Shown here: one piece after another, positions 33,462-45,900 of the stretch
Layout of the letters: each line of letters opens with the position of its first letter
How positions within the stretch are numbered: the stretch's first letter is position 1
NCBI GenBank assembly: GCA_003586115.2
Contig: QVOM02000073.1
Span: forward strand, 34,600,305-34,664,304
Length of the DNA stretch: 64,000 nucleotides
Direction: 5' to 3'
Origin: Salvator merianae
Taxonomy: Eukaryota > Chordata > Lepidosauria > Squamata > Teiidae
Notes under the pieces: generated by a model
The model's input: only the letters and a program-made list of their open reading frames with translations
Database searches by the model: none
What the model was told of the DNA's origin: nothing
Position numbers and translations under genes: made by a program

Positions 33462-35750
33462 GCAAGTACATTTATGTTTAACCAATGTAAGAATATATTT
33501 TAAATGAGATTGCATAAAGCACCCAGGGAGAGGAAGTTCACTAAATTATATAATTACTGCTGGTTTTATTTTACATGCCTCTTTACCTTGCAAAAGGAGA
33601 ACTCATTCAAAAGCAGCATTTAAATCAATGATGGTTGGTAAAACATTTCTCCATTTCTCAGAATTCTGCATGTGTTCCATCCGCTCCACATGCACTTTTT
33701 ATGTTTATGGGAAGCTTTGCTCTTCCTCAAATATATTTTGAAAAAATGCAGTTCGAAAAGATTAAGGGTAAGCTTCTGGTAAAAGCCTCTCCATGTTCTA
33801 CTTCTGGAGATTTTGATCCATGGCTTATCATGGTCTGTTCTTCCAGTGAAACTTTGCAACATTTTCTTTTTTTTAGGGAAAGCACTGTTGAACTAACCAT
33901 AGAAAATGAGGGTCAGTGTGAGCAAAAGGTACGTTTGTCTATAAATGCTCTTTCAGGTGCACATAGATTTGTCAGCAGCTATGGAGTCTCTGCCAGAGTT
34001 CACTGGAGGCATTTTGGTGGCTTTTAAAGGACATTAAAATATGCAGTCAAGTGCTAGTTTTAGAGGTGATGCCTCTGTCTTCTCCCATAAATCCTTCCAC
34101 TCACCAGATAATAAACAGAGATAACAGATGATAATAGGCACAGAATTATGTCTATTCTTTGTGTTATAGGATGAATGCAGAAAATTTCCAGAGCCACCCA
34201 AAGGCCAACTTATGGCATGTACATTTGAGCTGGCACCTGTCTGTGGAAGTGATGGAATGACATATGGCAACCTATGTTCATTTTGTGCTGCTAAACGGTG
34301 AGCATTCTTCTGGATATATGAAGAGTTATATTTACCAATTAATCACAAAAGAAAAAAAGCACATCAGTCGTGATATGTAGAGTAGAGCAGAACAGAACAA
34401 AATAGAATTTCTTGAGTAGTCAATCATATTAATGAACATAAGAAGATAAAATAAAAATAAAATGGATATGTGTAACACTATCAATTTCTCTTACATGCTT
34501 GTTTACCCCCAAAAAAGTAGCTCGTATGACAATGCAGACTACATTCATTACAGTGTAGTTAAGTTTATATAAAAAAAAAAATTGAAATCAAAACAAAAAT
34601 TCCAAGCATTAACTTCTAAATAGCAATTAACTTTAGCAGTATTTTATTGTTTTCCAGAGAGAATGGAGGTCTTGAAATACAGAACAAGGGGAAGTGTGAA
34701 GAAAAGGTAGGTGCAGACTTAACATTTTTGTCTTGAATAACAAGATTTGAAGCACAGTATAGAAAGAGTAGTCCATCAGGGTGTATGTGAGGCTGTTAAT
34801 ATTATTGAAATAATAACTTTTCAGGCCATATAACTAGGAAAAAATGGAATTCATAATGAATGAACCCATGAGGATGAACTCATGAGTTGCAAATTTGAAA
34901 TGCAATAATCTCTGCACAGTAAAAAAAATCAAAATTACAAATGTCCAGAAAGTGCTATTTTATTTTTCTATTTAATCTATGTAGAGATTTTTGTATCATA
35001 GAAACAACATGAAGAAGGACAAGTGTGCATTTCACACGCTAAATCCATATGGTTCTCTACAGAAAATATTTTGAGGAAGTTATGCATACTTAACCATGGA
35101 AACTTCATTGATATATAAAGTGGCAAACAATTCAGAATACACTTTGTATATTCCCTGATTTTTAATGCTATAGATGGAAGCAACATTCTGGCCCCTACTT
35201 GTTCTGAAGGAACTATGTCATTTTTCTAACTCATTACAAAATGAAGAAATTAAGCCAATGGATATTCTTAATGCTGACTCAATCATTTTGACTCCTACAC
35301 CATCATTATCCATTCTGGTAAAAGCTCCTAGATTTCAGGATAAGGTATGAGTAAGAAATTCTTCAGCAGTGTGATTTTGAACAAATTTCAGTGAACTGGA
35401 ACAACTGAGCACAAAGGTTGGTTCAGGATCCTAAAGCTGTGTTCAAGGTCTTTTTTTTTTTTTTTTTACATATTGTAGCCTTTTATTACGTTGTTATTGT
35501 TTTTTATTTGAGTAAGACAATTTACATAAAATGTACATTTTGTGGATAACAACACTTTCAGGCTTACAAATAAGCAGATAATTATCTAAAGAGGAATTTA
35601 TATATATACTACAATTTTTACAATTTAATATTTATGTTTGTTAAAACAGTTTAACACAAATCTGATAGTATGTTATGAAGCATTCTTTTTTTCTATTGAT
35701 TTAAGCTCTGGATCCCAAACCAACCAGAATTTATAACCGTTATAACTTCC

Positions 35751-35793
<43 letters not shown>

Positions 35794-36938
35794 CACCATG
35801 TTTACCATGTTTATAGCATATGGAATACACTGTTTAAATCTATAAAATGTGATCACTAGTGAACTATTGGGGCAGGATCTGTACTTTTGTGAGTGGACAG
35901 AGTCAGTCCATGCCTAATCTTGTGGACGTTCTAGAGAGGTCGTGCCACCCAGGAGGAGCAGCCTTACCCTTATCTCTCTGCTGCATTCATGGGACACAAC
36001 ACCCCTGCTTCCAGCCAAATTGGTATTGTGGGCTGCTTCCATTGGGTGGGCCAGGGTCCAGGGGTGGAGTAGGAAGGACCCCATCCCAGGCACTGTGGAG
36101 GTGGATTAGGGGTGACCAACCTAGGTACTAAAAGTTTGGGAGTAGGAAAGACCCCATACCAGGTAGTGCAGCGGTGAGGTGGGAGCTAGAGACATCTGCT
36201 CCTCACAGCTTGATCAAGGGGACAGCAAATGCATTGTAAGCCACTAAATCACAAATGACTGAGCTGATTTTTTTTTCTACCCCTGCAAAAGGCAAATCTT
36301 CAGAACTGCACACTTCTGCATTTAAAAGATAAAAGGAAATATGAAGGTTAAATGGGGTGGTTGCTTTAAACCAGTGTGAGGAGGTGCCTTGTATATTCTG
36401 AGCAGGGATTTTGGACAAGCAATGTAAGGCAAAGGATTATTCAAACCCACTATGGGTCTGCCTCAATTGTAGCAATGAAAAAATGATAAGAAATAAAAGA
36501 GCCAGGGGTGAGGAGGGGGTTTGACAGAGAGAAGTGGGTGTTCTCTCTCCTGAGAAGCCAAAATGTGATTGATGAAACTGCACCCAGTCACAGATGGCGA
36601 AGGGAAGAGGTGGATGGGAGAGCTGGAGACAAAAAAAGATACTCTTTCACTGGACTGAGGCTGGGGAGACTGAAACATGTGGACAAAAAAGACAATTTCA
36701 GTGAGCATTAAATCATAAAGATATGATCTTGTGACTTCCCCCCGTGCCCTAAATTAAGCTAATTTGTTGTGGTGTGACCATGGCCCTGATCACAGGATCA
36801 CATTATTATGAAATGTGTTAACTTGAATTTCATTCATGCAAGATGAATGCTGTGTTCAGATGTCTGTGGAAAATGTCTCCAAGTCTTGGTGTCAAAGCAT
36901 TCAAGGTGGGGAATGTACAACACCCTGAGCCACACCGA

Positions 36939-36993
<55 letters not shown>

Positions 36994-39900
36994 GGTGCAT
37001 TGATTCAAAGAGGGATTTCCTGCTCTGGAGAAACCTTGTGTCCTTGATTCAGCCTGTAGCAGATGTTTAGCCACTGCAAGCCAAATCAAGGATTTGCTGG
37101 CACCTATGTGGTGCAGCTAATGGTTGGGGAGGCAAAAAATGACCTCTGTATGCATGTGCCAGCAGCCACTGAGCTGAATGGGATGACAACCATTTAAATG
37201 GTCTCCTCTGACTGTCATGCCATTTCAGTAGCTATTTGACAGTGGGAGCATCAAAATCTACACTCTCAGATTTGGATAATTTATTGGCATTGGCATAGAA
37301 TATTAGCAGGGTTCTTTTCTCCCTGCCAGACTAGCATGCTGTTACAAATGAACACAGTAGTGACCCACTGAAAATATTAGAGACAAATGGGGTGGACTTT
37401 TTGAAGACTTTGTGATAGCTAACATTTTTCTTACACTCTGCACACATTCTTATGATATTAGCATGGCTTGATTCTGCAGCTTGATCAATAGTATGCTTAT
37501 TTTCTATCCTGTGTTTGGGCACTGTTGGATAATTTGTGGGTAGCCATATGGAATGTTTATGCAGACTTATCAGTTAGGATGCTTCATTTGCAAACTGTTT
37601 TTGGACAGTTGGGGATCAAATATTGGGAGTTACATGATATGGGTTTGCAGACCACTGTGTTCTTAAGTTTAGGCTAAGAGTATGTATTGTTGGCTGTTCC
37701 TGATATTCAGAATCCAGTAAGTACATTCATTAATGTTTATATCATACATTCATTAATATTTATATCAAAAATCAAAATACAGGATAGTTCAAATTAGAGC
37801 AGGATGATCCAGAGAAGAAATGAAAATGCATTTTGGAATGTGATCCCCTGGAATAGCAAATCAGGTGTGACAGCAACCAAGAAATAGAACCTGGAATGTT
37901 AGCAGTCCTTATCCAGGACTTGGCTTTTCTAATCAATTTCTAATAGAGGCTGCATTTACTCACATAAAAAATAGGAGCTCCAAAGCAAATTAGAAGTGCT
38001 AGCATGTGATCTTTAATGTGGATCACAGACAGTAATGTGCAGATGCTACTCTCTGAGCCACTTTCACAACACTTTTTTTTTTACTCTGTATGTGTATGTG
38101 CAGTCAGAATCTGTCATCTTGAAATAATTATTGAACCTGAGACTTTCTGCATGCAAAGCATTTGCAGAGTCACTGAACTATGGATGTACCACAGCAAAGG
38201 TGGGCAATGCACTTGACAAAGTTGATTCTGGCTGTCTGATGGCAAAAGGCAGTGCAGGATATAAACAAGATCCTGTGATTGTTTCTTGCCTTCTCCCCCC
38301 AGACACACACTGCAAACCCCAGTTTACCTGCATATCTGGTGAAGTACATACAAAATCACCTCACTGGCGACTTCCAGGAGCCAGGCAGAGTTAGCCAAAT
38401 GTATATATACCTTGCCATACATGCAGGGAAGCAGGACTATTATGTGAAAACTAGTGTTCAGCTGGATTTCCTGTAATAGCATTGTAATGTACTTTTTGTG
38501 CATTGCAATCAGTTTTGCACTGGAAATGCCATGGGTCTGTCTGGCAATCCCAGTGCAATGCTGAGAGGAATTGCAGGCTTTACCTCACTTCTGAAGGGGA
38601 CCTTAATACCTTTTCTGAATAAAATTCAACCGTTTAGGCTCTTTAAGGAAACTGAAAAACACCTCCAACTAATAGTGGACTAGTTATTTTCTGTGGAGGT
38701 TATTCTGTGATTGTGTGTAATCTTTCCTGTTATTATACCTGCTCTCATTCTGGTAATGATGCTCAGTTCTATCATTTCTTCACACTAATGGAATGTTTGA
38801 CTAGCTATTTGGGGACACTAACAGCTGAACAGGAATTTTAAAACTGTAGCTCAATCTAGGTCTCCAGATTACGACTCTGACTGGATCTGTCTCGGGGTGG
38901 TGGCGGTTTGACTGTGCAAGAAATCCCCCAAGGAAAATGGATACAGCTCAGCATTTTGCTGTCTCCACGTTTCCTTGTCCACAGCATGATGCTCAGTAGT
39001 GCACTGTCAGAATGGCTGGAGAAGTCAGCAGTGGTATTTATCTGCTGCAACTAATTTCCAAGTCAATTTCTAATTGCCACTGAGGCTGCTAGGAATACTT
39101 GGGTTGAGCACAGATTAAAAGTTCTTTCTGGAGCTGTCCTGCCAGGGCAAAGGATCATGTGGCTGAGCACATTCACACACCAGTTGTGCCCATTTCAAGA
39201 GACAGGCCGCCCCTAGGTTGGCTTCAGCAAATAGAGGCAGCCAAGGTCTTCCTTAAAGCTCAAGATTGGACCCTTGATTCCTCATGTGGCAGGTAGAGGG
39301 AGATGTGGTGTCAGCAGCTATTACGTTCATGCTTTCACACCTCCCAAATTAGATAACCTGCCATATTGTTCTGCTTTTCTTTTTCCATATTATTTTAAAG
39401 TATATAAATAAAACATTAATGTCAATACTTTAAAAAATAATGAACTACATTCCCTAGCATCTCTGGAATCTGGGAAACAGCATTCTAATAGGTAATAGAA
39501 GAGGAAGTAAAACCTCTTTGCCACAGCTGCCCACAGATAAGTAAGTGGAATGGTTAGAGTGACATAGGCAGATAAGATTGCATGCTATTTTTAGGCTAAA
39601 ATGTCAGTCTGAACCAAGGAGAACATAAGACCGACCGCCTATTGAATGCAAATATTATCATTCAGTAGCATTGCTAGTAAACAGGTTGCAGTTAAGTGAG
39701 GTTGTGTAGTGAGCAAAGATGTGACGTTGGTTGCATTCACACATAAAGCACCTCACAACTGGCTTAGACTGCATTTGCACGGAGTAAAAGAAAAACGTCT
39801 TTGAGGCTGTGTCTGCATTGTGCAGCAAAGATATGTTAAGCAAGGCCAATCTCCCAATGAAGCCTAAGTACCCTAAGCGTCTGATTCAGATGTCTTTCCT

Positions 39901-42900
39901 GCATAGTGGAGATGCAGACAGAGACAGTGAAGAGATGGCTGGCAGGAGGGATTTTTCACAGGCCAGTCTGCCTCTCCCCACTCCCCTGAACATTCTAGGC
40001 GGATTAGAGATGAGGTGAGAACACAAGGACCATACGCTACCTTCTTTAGAATGCTTTTGACCAGTTTCTTTGCTTTGTGTGAATGGAGCCATAGGTTGCA
40101 TTTGCACATTTAAAAAGCAACTCAAAAGTGACCTAGATGCGGTAGCAGGTGGATCTTTTCGTTCCCATTCCCATCTCTAATTCACACGGAAGGCCAGAGA
40201 ATATACTATGGAAACGCATTTTCTGGACTTTAGTGTGGATTAGAGGCACTAATGTGTGGATACTACTACCTCTGAGCTGCTTTTGCGCCACTTTTTTACT
40301 TCATGTGGATGCAGCTTTAGAGCTGGTATCTGCCACACACTGGTGTTCCCATCCCAGCTCCTCCTCTTCTTCTTCTCCTTCTTCTCCTTCTTCTCCTTCT
40401 TCTTCTTCTTCTTCTTTAGTCCCGTTTGGTGGCGGGGTCGGCTCTTCTGGAACAGGTCCTCCATTTTTCATGGTCAAGGGCTTGGTCAGGGTGTAGTCGT
40501 GCGGCCTGGAGGTCGGAGTGCAGTGTATCGAGCCATTGCTGCTTTGGTCAGCCTTTCGGTCGTTTTCTGTTGATGTTAAGGCCAATCTTTGCGAGGGAGT
40601 CGTGTTCGTCGCGCAGTCCATGGCCGTACCATCGGAGGTGGGCTTCTCGCATCTTCTCTGTAATGGGCGCCACACCATACCGGTTGTGGATGTTCTCGCT
40701 GCGGACGTGGTCGAAGCGGGTGATTCCACTAATCCATCGCAGCATCTTCGTCTCCATGATGGCAAGGTGGCGTTCTGCGGTTTTCATTATCAGCCAGCAT
40801 TCAGCTCCATAGAAGGCAATGGGATGGACTACGGTGCGGTAGACCTTCGATTTGAGGTGGTCCTTCATTCACTGGTCACAGAGGATGCCGGTCGTCATGC
40901 ACCATTTCATCCACGCAGCATTGACTCGTGCATTGTCCTTATGTCGCAGGTTGCCGTCGGCGGAGAGTGTTGATCCGTATTTGAAGTTGTCAGTGCACGG
41001 TAGGACGGCGCCGTTGATAGTGAGTGTGCCAGTTCGGTCAGATCCATCGTCAGGTACTCGGTCTTCTTTAGATTGAGTCGGAGCCCGTGTAGCGCGAGCC
41101 GGTCATTTCAGGTCTGGATGAGTTGCTCAAGGTAGGTTTTGTTGTTGGAGACCAGGAAGACGTCGTCCGCGTATAGTAGAGTGAAAGGTGCCGGTCGTTG
41201 AATGTCACTGGTTATGCTGTACATGATGAGAACAAACAAGAGTGGCGAGAGGGCACTTCCTTGATGTACGCCGGTACGGTCGTGCTACTCTGCCAGTCAG
41301 TCTGTGTCCTCTGCTGTTCGACGATTTTGTTGAAAAAACTGGCAAGCCAGGGTGCTGGGTTCCAGCTTCTGGTCTTCCAGAGCTTGGTTGCAATGTCATC
41401 TGGGTCGGTTGCCTTTCCGGTCTTCATGCGCTTGATCGCTTCTTCGACTTCTTCTGCACTGATCGAAGTTACGGGGCCAGGCGTCGCTGGAGCTTGCAGG
41501 ATGGGCGGGTGTGGGAACTCTTCGGTGGAGATTTCCTCGAAGTATTTGCGCCACCTCTCTGATACGGCCCATCGACAGACGATCAGCTTTCCATCCTTGT
41601 TGTTGATGCAGTGGAACTTCTCGATGTCCTGCGTCTGCTGGTGCCGGCGTTTGACGCACCATAAAAAGGAATGCACTTTCCAAAGTGCATTAAAGGTGAA
41701 TTGAAGGTGGATCAGAACTGAAATAAGAACACTAATGCCACATGCTACCATCTGAAAGCTGCTTTTAAGGTACTATTTTTGCTGAGTGTGAACTCAGTCT
41801 CAGACAAGCAAAGTACAGAAGTTTCAATGAACTTGAACTTCCTAAACAGGGGAGCATCGTATGGGCAATCATCGCCTCCATGTCCATATATTGAAGGAGA
41901 GGGAGGCAGGAGGGAGGTGAATATTAGCTCTCTTCTTGTTAAACTTCAAAGTTATCTTTTTTGTTTTACTGCATATGATTACAGCATATATATAGATATA
42001 GATTTAGATTAGATATAGGTATAGGTATAGGTATAGGTATAGATATCCTGTTTATCAATTTGGTCTAACAAAACATTATTTCAACAATCCAAGCATTTTT
42101 GTGATTTGTAGGCATGGATTCAGTTCCATATTCATCCTACATGTGAAAATCAAGTACGCTGCTTATCTTTCTTTGTTGGATGTAATCTCTCTTCTATCTT
42201 TCTGCCTATTCTCTTTTCATTATAAAGAAACCCTGATGGAATTAAGAGTATACATTTAAAGGTCCTTTGACAAAGCTTTGTGCTTGCCACAATGTTCCAT
42301 ACAACTATAGATACAGTTCTTGTCCTTCTTTCAATTGTGCAGTCCTTCTAGTTAGAACACCCTTAATTACAGCTACAGAATGTATGCAGTGATTTTTCCC
42401 CAAGTCCCTGACTGGCTGGACAAAGGAGCTCAGCCAGTCTGAGGCATCAGCAGTGTGACGTGCAGCAATAAATGTGAGCTTTGTTTAGTGAGACATTAAG
42501 TAAATTATTTATAAGATTTACTGCCATCAGTTAGATTAGCTGAACATCTAATTGTTGCGGACATCTGCCCTTAAAAAGTATTACCAAAGTAATGATTTTT
42601 TAGCTTTGTCTCAGTTTCATCTTAAGAGACTTTGTAAACAGAATTTATGGAATGCTAGGAAGGAGGCGTATGATGCTCCCAGCAGTGCTCTAAAACAAGC
42701 AGTGCCAGCAGCACACTGAGGGTGCTACTCTTGCAGCACACTTCTTACAGTGGTGGCATGTTGATGACATGCCTGCCTCCATCTCTGACTGCACAAACAT
42801 TGCAGCTGGGGAACAAAAGTTCCCCAGCTGTAATTTTCCTGGTTGGGGATATTTCTTGGAATGCAGGAAATGGGGCATTTTTTGTATCTAAAGAAACAGG

Positions 42901-45900
42901 GCCACCAATGCTTTACTAAAAAGTGCAACGCGGATTTATTTATTTAAGAATTTAAGAATTTATATCCCACCCTTCACCAAAGGACATAAGCAATGGTGCC
43001 AGCATATTGGAATAATGTAAAGGTAGAGCACTTACTCCTGTTCTACATTTACAGCACTCTGATGAGCACTTATGGGCATATGAACGCTTGGCCAGTGCAC
43101 CCACAGTGTCATGAGAGAGCAGAGTTGTGTAGATCCAGCACTCTCATGGCGCATTCAAAGTGCCATAGCAGGACTGTGCAGAAACTCCCAAACATGGGAA
43201 AGCACAGGATATCATTTTTTTTTAAAAAAAAAAATCAGACCATAACACGCGCTGAAGCAATAAGTGCTCATCTCATTTTCATCTCTCAAGGACCACAGGG
43301 GAAGACATTTAGTGCCTTAAGGAAAAAGCAAACGTAAAGACAAAATACTGTACATCTTTATCTCAAGGCTCACATAATGGGCCTGTTCATACTTAGGACA
43401 GTATAATGTTCTAATTAGCAGGGTTTGAGTCAGCCAGGATCAGGTGTGGTGAAAAATATTTGCACTTGTCAGCAATGGAACAGTTTGCGAGCTGACCAGC
43501 AGGAGGAGCAGTGTGAATGGGAATGCACTAGTTAGGTAGCTGGGTCCAAATCTAGAGGAGCTGGATCCAGACTTAGGTCCAAAATGGCTGCCAGGGTCCA
43601 GACCCCCAAGTCTGAACCTGGGTTTGAACTGTCTGACAGTGCCTGTGCGACCAAACAGTTCCAACCCCACTGCCATTCCACACCAGGAAGTGGTGCAAAT
43701 GCACCTTTCCTGATCTGTACCTGTTCACGCAAGTCAGTTTCCAGACTATAATTTTCTTGACTAGCGCTATTCATCTTCAGGTGAGCATCAGGTGGACTTC
43801 GGTAGGTTTCAAGTCAGCTGAGGCAGTTTGCAGGTGTGAATACTACCAACCATCCTGGAACGTTCCATTTTCTAAGTATGAACAGGTCCAATGTGCATTC
43901 ATGGAGTACAGTACAGATGGAGTTGGCATTTTCCCATTTCATTTCTTTCAAGCAATGTGTTGCATTTTTGGCATGCACTGACAGAAGGCATAAGGAAGCA
44001 CAGGGTTCTTCCAACACTGGTCTCTGAAATCTACATGTTTAGGATGCATGAGAAGGGGAATTCTGACCCAATCCATGCACACATATACATAAGCATGTGG
44101 AGTCTTTCCCCACACATGCTGAACACCCAGATGGAGAGGGACATTGTTATTAGATGTATTGTCAGTTGGAAAATATAGTCACATCACAGATAACTGGTGT
44201 GTCCCGTAGCTGGGGAATGCTTAGGAGAGCACTTTGAAGTGATATCCTGTGGGAGCACTCCCTGGTGCAATTTTCACATCAGAGAGCATTCCAAGCTAAA
44301 TATTTGTGCATGCAAAGCATTTACTGTGAAGCACAGCCTCCTGGAGAACAGTCTATCAAGTAAATATTTCATTTCTTGGCAGCAGCTAGCATGTTGCCCA
44401 ATGTATTCTGTGGAAGCTGTCAAGGTATTCAATACTTGCATCTCAAGCTCCAGACACATTTTGTTATGATTTCTAGGCTATTTGCAGGGAGTCAAGAGCA
44501 GGTAGACCACTATGTAAGACAGGATGCTGGACTAGATGGACTGTGGCCTGATCCAGCAGGGATCCTCTTACATTCTTATGTTCTAGGACAATGTATATGC
44601 TGTACAGTAGATAGAGATAGAGATGATAGAGATAGAGATAGATATTGCAAGCATATTGAAATGGGTTTTGTTTTCACTGAATCTTGTAGTATCTTTCAGT
44701 CTAGATGGGAAAACTGCTGTTTGCAGAAGCGGGAAAGAGGTTCAGTAATGCAATAACTTTGCACTCTTCCCCTTTCATCTTATAGCAAATATCTGTATAA
44801 CAAAAATGGTTATTCCATTAATTTAAATAGAAAAAAAAATGAATTCATTCTAATCACTAATTCCAGTCTATTATCTAATCTATTAACTAATGTCCAATCT
44901 ATTATCTAAGGTGATAAAATAGAATGAATAAAAGTTAACAGCAACATTAGATCTAAAATGAAATAAAAGTTAATGATTTAATCAAGGTTTAAACTCATAC
45001 GGACAGGACTAGATGCCTTCTACGTTTGTTATCCAAACCAGAATTTTCAGTTACAGTACTGAAAAGAGGTAATAAAAGCACACACTTTATAAGTGAAAAT
45101 CCATATAGTGAGAGTATGGATAAAGGCAGATTAGTGTATTTTGATAAAAATACATACCTTGGTGAATTTTGTTAGATGAATGTATTTGGACAGCTAATTA
45201 AGTAGCATGATTAAGAACTACAGAAACTGATGGATGATCTTGGGCCTTTTCATGCTTTCCATATTAGAATGGGATAATTATCCCATTCTAAAGTAGATAG
45301 ACTAAGCAGCATGGGCACTATCCATACTGTGTGGCCAGAAACTTCACCTGAAGCCAGTTACTGGCAGTTGCATCACAGATGCTGGTACCTGTGTCAGATC
45401 CTCACCATGGCAGCAGCCAGGAAGCATGCGGCCACTGCCGTGGTGACTGGCAGACCCATGCAGTGCACAGCCATGCACAGCCATGATTAACTGATCAGGC
45501 CTGCATGATCAGACCTGTGTGATTGAGCTCTGTGATCAGGCGTGATTGGGCCCTCATGATGCCCCAGTCAGGCCACCAGAGCCCAAGCACATCAGTGTGT
45601 GACTGTGCATTGCATTGGACCTGCTGGTCACCATGGCAGTGGCTGAACGCTTCTTGGTGAGGATGCATCATGTGAGGCATCATGTGACCTGATCAGGCAT
45701 TGTGCAGCCCAATCACACAGGCCTGCTCAGGCATGATTGTCCAATTGTGCATGCCTGGTCAATGCCTGGAAGCTTAACCACCAGGTAGATGCAAACACAT
45801 TTTACCAGGAGATGACTATCACCTCCTGGTAAGGTTGTGGAGCACTAATTAGTGCTCCACAGGTATCTGCAACCAGGAGCAGCTGTAGCCTGCTCCCGGC

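Larger units (their letters stand above)
34707..39728 (+). other. Long intron of gene A, first part; simple repeats
   Basis: No further Kazal exon was found. It contains a T17 run at 35452-35468, a (TA)n array at 35754-35788 and a (GAAA)n array at 36937-36993. It also holds an inverted SINE fragment near 38112. Intron status depends on the terminal exon at 48251 truly belonging to gene A. Confidence 0.5.

Noticed and set aside
36842..36930. GATGAATGCTGTG followed by TGTCTGTGG, similar to a Kazal exon start
   Set aside because: No acceptor AG directly before GAT, cysteine spacing does not fit, and the frame runs to a stop without C-G-S-D.
38161..38204. ACCACAGCAAAG|GTGGGC, similar to the 20-nt leader exon of gene B
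   Set aside because: It lies at the edge of an inverted tRNA-derived SINE, has no suitable acceptor at the right distance, and the phase is wrong.
40426..41704. Long + strand frames (up to 168 codons) over the RTE region
   Set aside because: They are antisense shadows of the minus-strand RTE reading frame, which contains the catalytic Y-A-D-D.
44376..44460. F-C-G-S-C-Q-G-I-Q-Y after TTCTTGGCAG, resembling the Kazal C-G-S-D-G-x-x-Y word
   Set aside because: The D-E-C start, Cys2 seven residues before, and the C-x-x-C end are all missing; the similarity is limited to about ten bases.
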